Below are positions 6,584 through 7,422 of a stretch of DNA of 7,422 bases, in pieces. The translations under genes and the position numbers were made by a program. This DNA is from Verrucomicrobiota bacterium (GTDB taxonomy: Bacteria > Verrucomicrobiota > Verrucomicrobiia > Opitutales > Opitutaceae): assembly GCA_030832235.1 (NCBI GenBank), contig JAURJO010000197.1, positions 1 through 7,422 on the forward strand. The letters run 5' to 3'. A model generated the notes under the pieces. That model did no database searches. It was given only the letters and a program-made list of their open reading frames with translations, and was not told the DNA's origin. Position 1 is the first letter of the stretch; each line of letters begins with the position of its first letter.

Positions 6584-7249
6584 CTACGGGGTGTCCCGTT
6601 TGAAAAGGGCGCGAGGACCGGGTGGGGGTGCGCGGTGTATCCGGGGAGTCCAAGTGACGTAACCGGGCTCTTCATGCAGAAACGCATCGGGCTCGGCGGA
6701 GGGGAACAGGATCGGGACGTTCCACACGCGCGGCAGAAGTTCCTGCAGGTCGTACGAAACCAGCGTCGCGTGGGCCGGTGGCGTGGACCAGTGGCGGAAG
6801 CCTCGCGGCATGACGCATGATCCGGGCAGCTCCGCAACGGGAAGACGCCGCAATCCCTTCTCCCGGGTATAGACGTGCCACGATTCACGGCGGGCGTCGG
6901 CGACCACCGGAGGGGCCGGCTGCGGGAGCGCGTGGGAGATAAGTTCGAGGCTGAAGTACGCGTGGACCGTCGCGGGTCGCAGCAGGAGCCAGGTGCGCAG
7001 CGCCATCGCGGCGGTGCGGATGCCAAGAATCGAGCCCGGGCCGGTGCAAAACACCCACGCGTTGACCGTTCCCGGGTCGAGCGCGAGTTCCTCGACGCAG
7101 GTGAAAAGCCCGAGGCCGGCCTCCGTCTCGCTTCTCGCCCAACGGTGCCTCCCGGCGGAGTCCAGGGCCGCGACCTGAATCACGTTCGAGGCGCAATCGA
7201 CGAGCACCGCGGGGCCGGCGGCGGATAACTCGTGAAGGGTGGTGCGCAT
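6584..7249 (-). CDS. tsaB: TsaB-like tRNA threonylcarbamoyladenosine biosynthesis protein
   Basis: A 221-residue cytoplasmic protein of the TsaB/TsaD ASKHA-fold group. TsaB is the non-catalytic partner that dimerises with TsaD, and with TsaE supports t6A formation at position 37 of ANN-decoding tRNAs. The N-terminal strand VLVDCASN (15-22) corresponds to the family's ILaIDTS. CTGPGSILGIRTA (68-80) matches the diagnostic GPGSFTGLR block. DARRESWHVYTRE (118-130) matches the DARR-E-Y segment, and EPGYVTW (194-200) lies at the C-terminal P-YLR position. Length is close to the usual 220-230 residues. The sequence is divergent (aspartate followed by C rather than T/S, FT replaced by IL), so assignment is by motif order. 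It starts at the ATG at 7247-7249, 131 bp from the divergent ribE start. There is no evident Shine-Dalgarno. Confidence 0.75.
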   Translation of the reverse strand: MRTTLHELSAAGPAVLVDCASNVIQVAALDSAGRHRWARSETEAGLGLFTCVEELALDPGTVNAWVFCTGPGSILGIRTAAMALRTWLLLRPATVHAYFSLELISHALPQPAPPVVADARRESWHVYTREKGLRRLPVAELPGSCVMPRGFRHWSTPPAHATLVSYDLQELLPRVWNVPILFPSAEPDAFLHEEPGYVTWTPRIHRAPPPGPRALFKRDTP

Positions 7250-7380
7250 GAAGGACGACTACACGGCCCCCGAAGTTCATCCGCAAGGCGCGGTATGCGT
7301 GTCGCGAAATTTTGGTCGGGGTGGCGGGGAGTTCCGTTTGCGGCTTGGCGCGCCGGTGAATCGCGGTTTCCTCGCGGGAC
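7250..7380. other. Divergent tsaB-ribE intergenic region
   Basis: This 131-bp gap must hold promoters for both outward-facing genes. I could not identify convincing -35/-10 pairs, and I see none of the conserved structure of an FMN riboswitch, which would nearly fill the gap. Confidence 0.4.
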
Positions 7381-7422
7381 ATGTTCACCGGCATCGTCGA
7401 GGAAACCGGCCGCGTGCTCGCG
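7381..7422 (+). CDS. ribE: Riboflavin synthase alpha subunit, N-terminal fragment
   Basis: Fourteen codons from the ATG at 7381 read MFTGIVEETGRVLA and run off the right edge. The opening MFTGIVEE-GRV is the highly conserved N-terminus of riboflavin synthase, which dismutates two 6,7-dimethyl-8-ribityllumazine molecules into riboflavin and a pyrimidine in the cytoplasm. Only the first barrel strand is present, so catalytic residues beyond F2 and T3 cannot be checked. It is divergently transcribed from the tsaB-like gene. Confidence 0.88.
   Translation, partial: MFTGIVEETGRVLA

Overview
The window looks like chromosomal DNA from a high-GC Gram-negative bacterium, most likely a Verrucomicrobiota member near Opitutaceae. 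That placement is an inference. It rests on the gene types (Tat-exported Gfo/Idh/MocA oxidoreductase, secreted PL1 and CE8 pectin enzymes with Verrucomicrobia/Bacteroidetes-like tails, an M60 peptidase), the GC-ending codon bias and the lack of clear Shine-Dalgarno sites. No rRNA or other marker is present to confirm it.

Layout, left to right: (1) 1-2327, minus strand, one uninterrupted reading frame running off the left edge. It encodes a secreted M60 (enhancin/TCAF-like) metallopeptidase with the zinc motif HEIGHNHQ. (2) 2328-2503, a divergent intergenic region holding a 61-bp element with 13-bp perfect inverted arms (2379-2439) and two small palindromes. (3) 2504-3919, plus strand, a Tat-signal Gfo/Idh/MocA oxidoreductase. 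(4) 3920-4244, a convergent non-coding stretch with weak hairpins and a short 20-bp-period repeat. (5) 4245-5558 and 5555-6514, minus strand, a family 1 pectate lyase and a CE8 pectinesterase joined by a 4-bp ATGA overlap. (6) 6584-7249, minus strand, a TsaB-like tRNA t6A biosynthesis protein upstream of the pectin pair in transcription order. (7) 7381-7422, plus strand, the first 14 codons of riboflavin synthase.

Function: the pectinesterase would remove methyl esters from pectin and the pectate lyase would cleave the resulting polygalacturonate, so the two form a coupled secreted pectin-degrading unit. The M60 peptidase and the exported oxidoreductase are divergently transcribed. They could act on glycoprotein- or sugar-linked substrates from the same plant material, but this is only a hypothesis. 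tsaB and ribE are housekeeping genes next to this accessory block. I found no transporter, regulator, CRISPR array, tRNA, rRNA or intact transposase.
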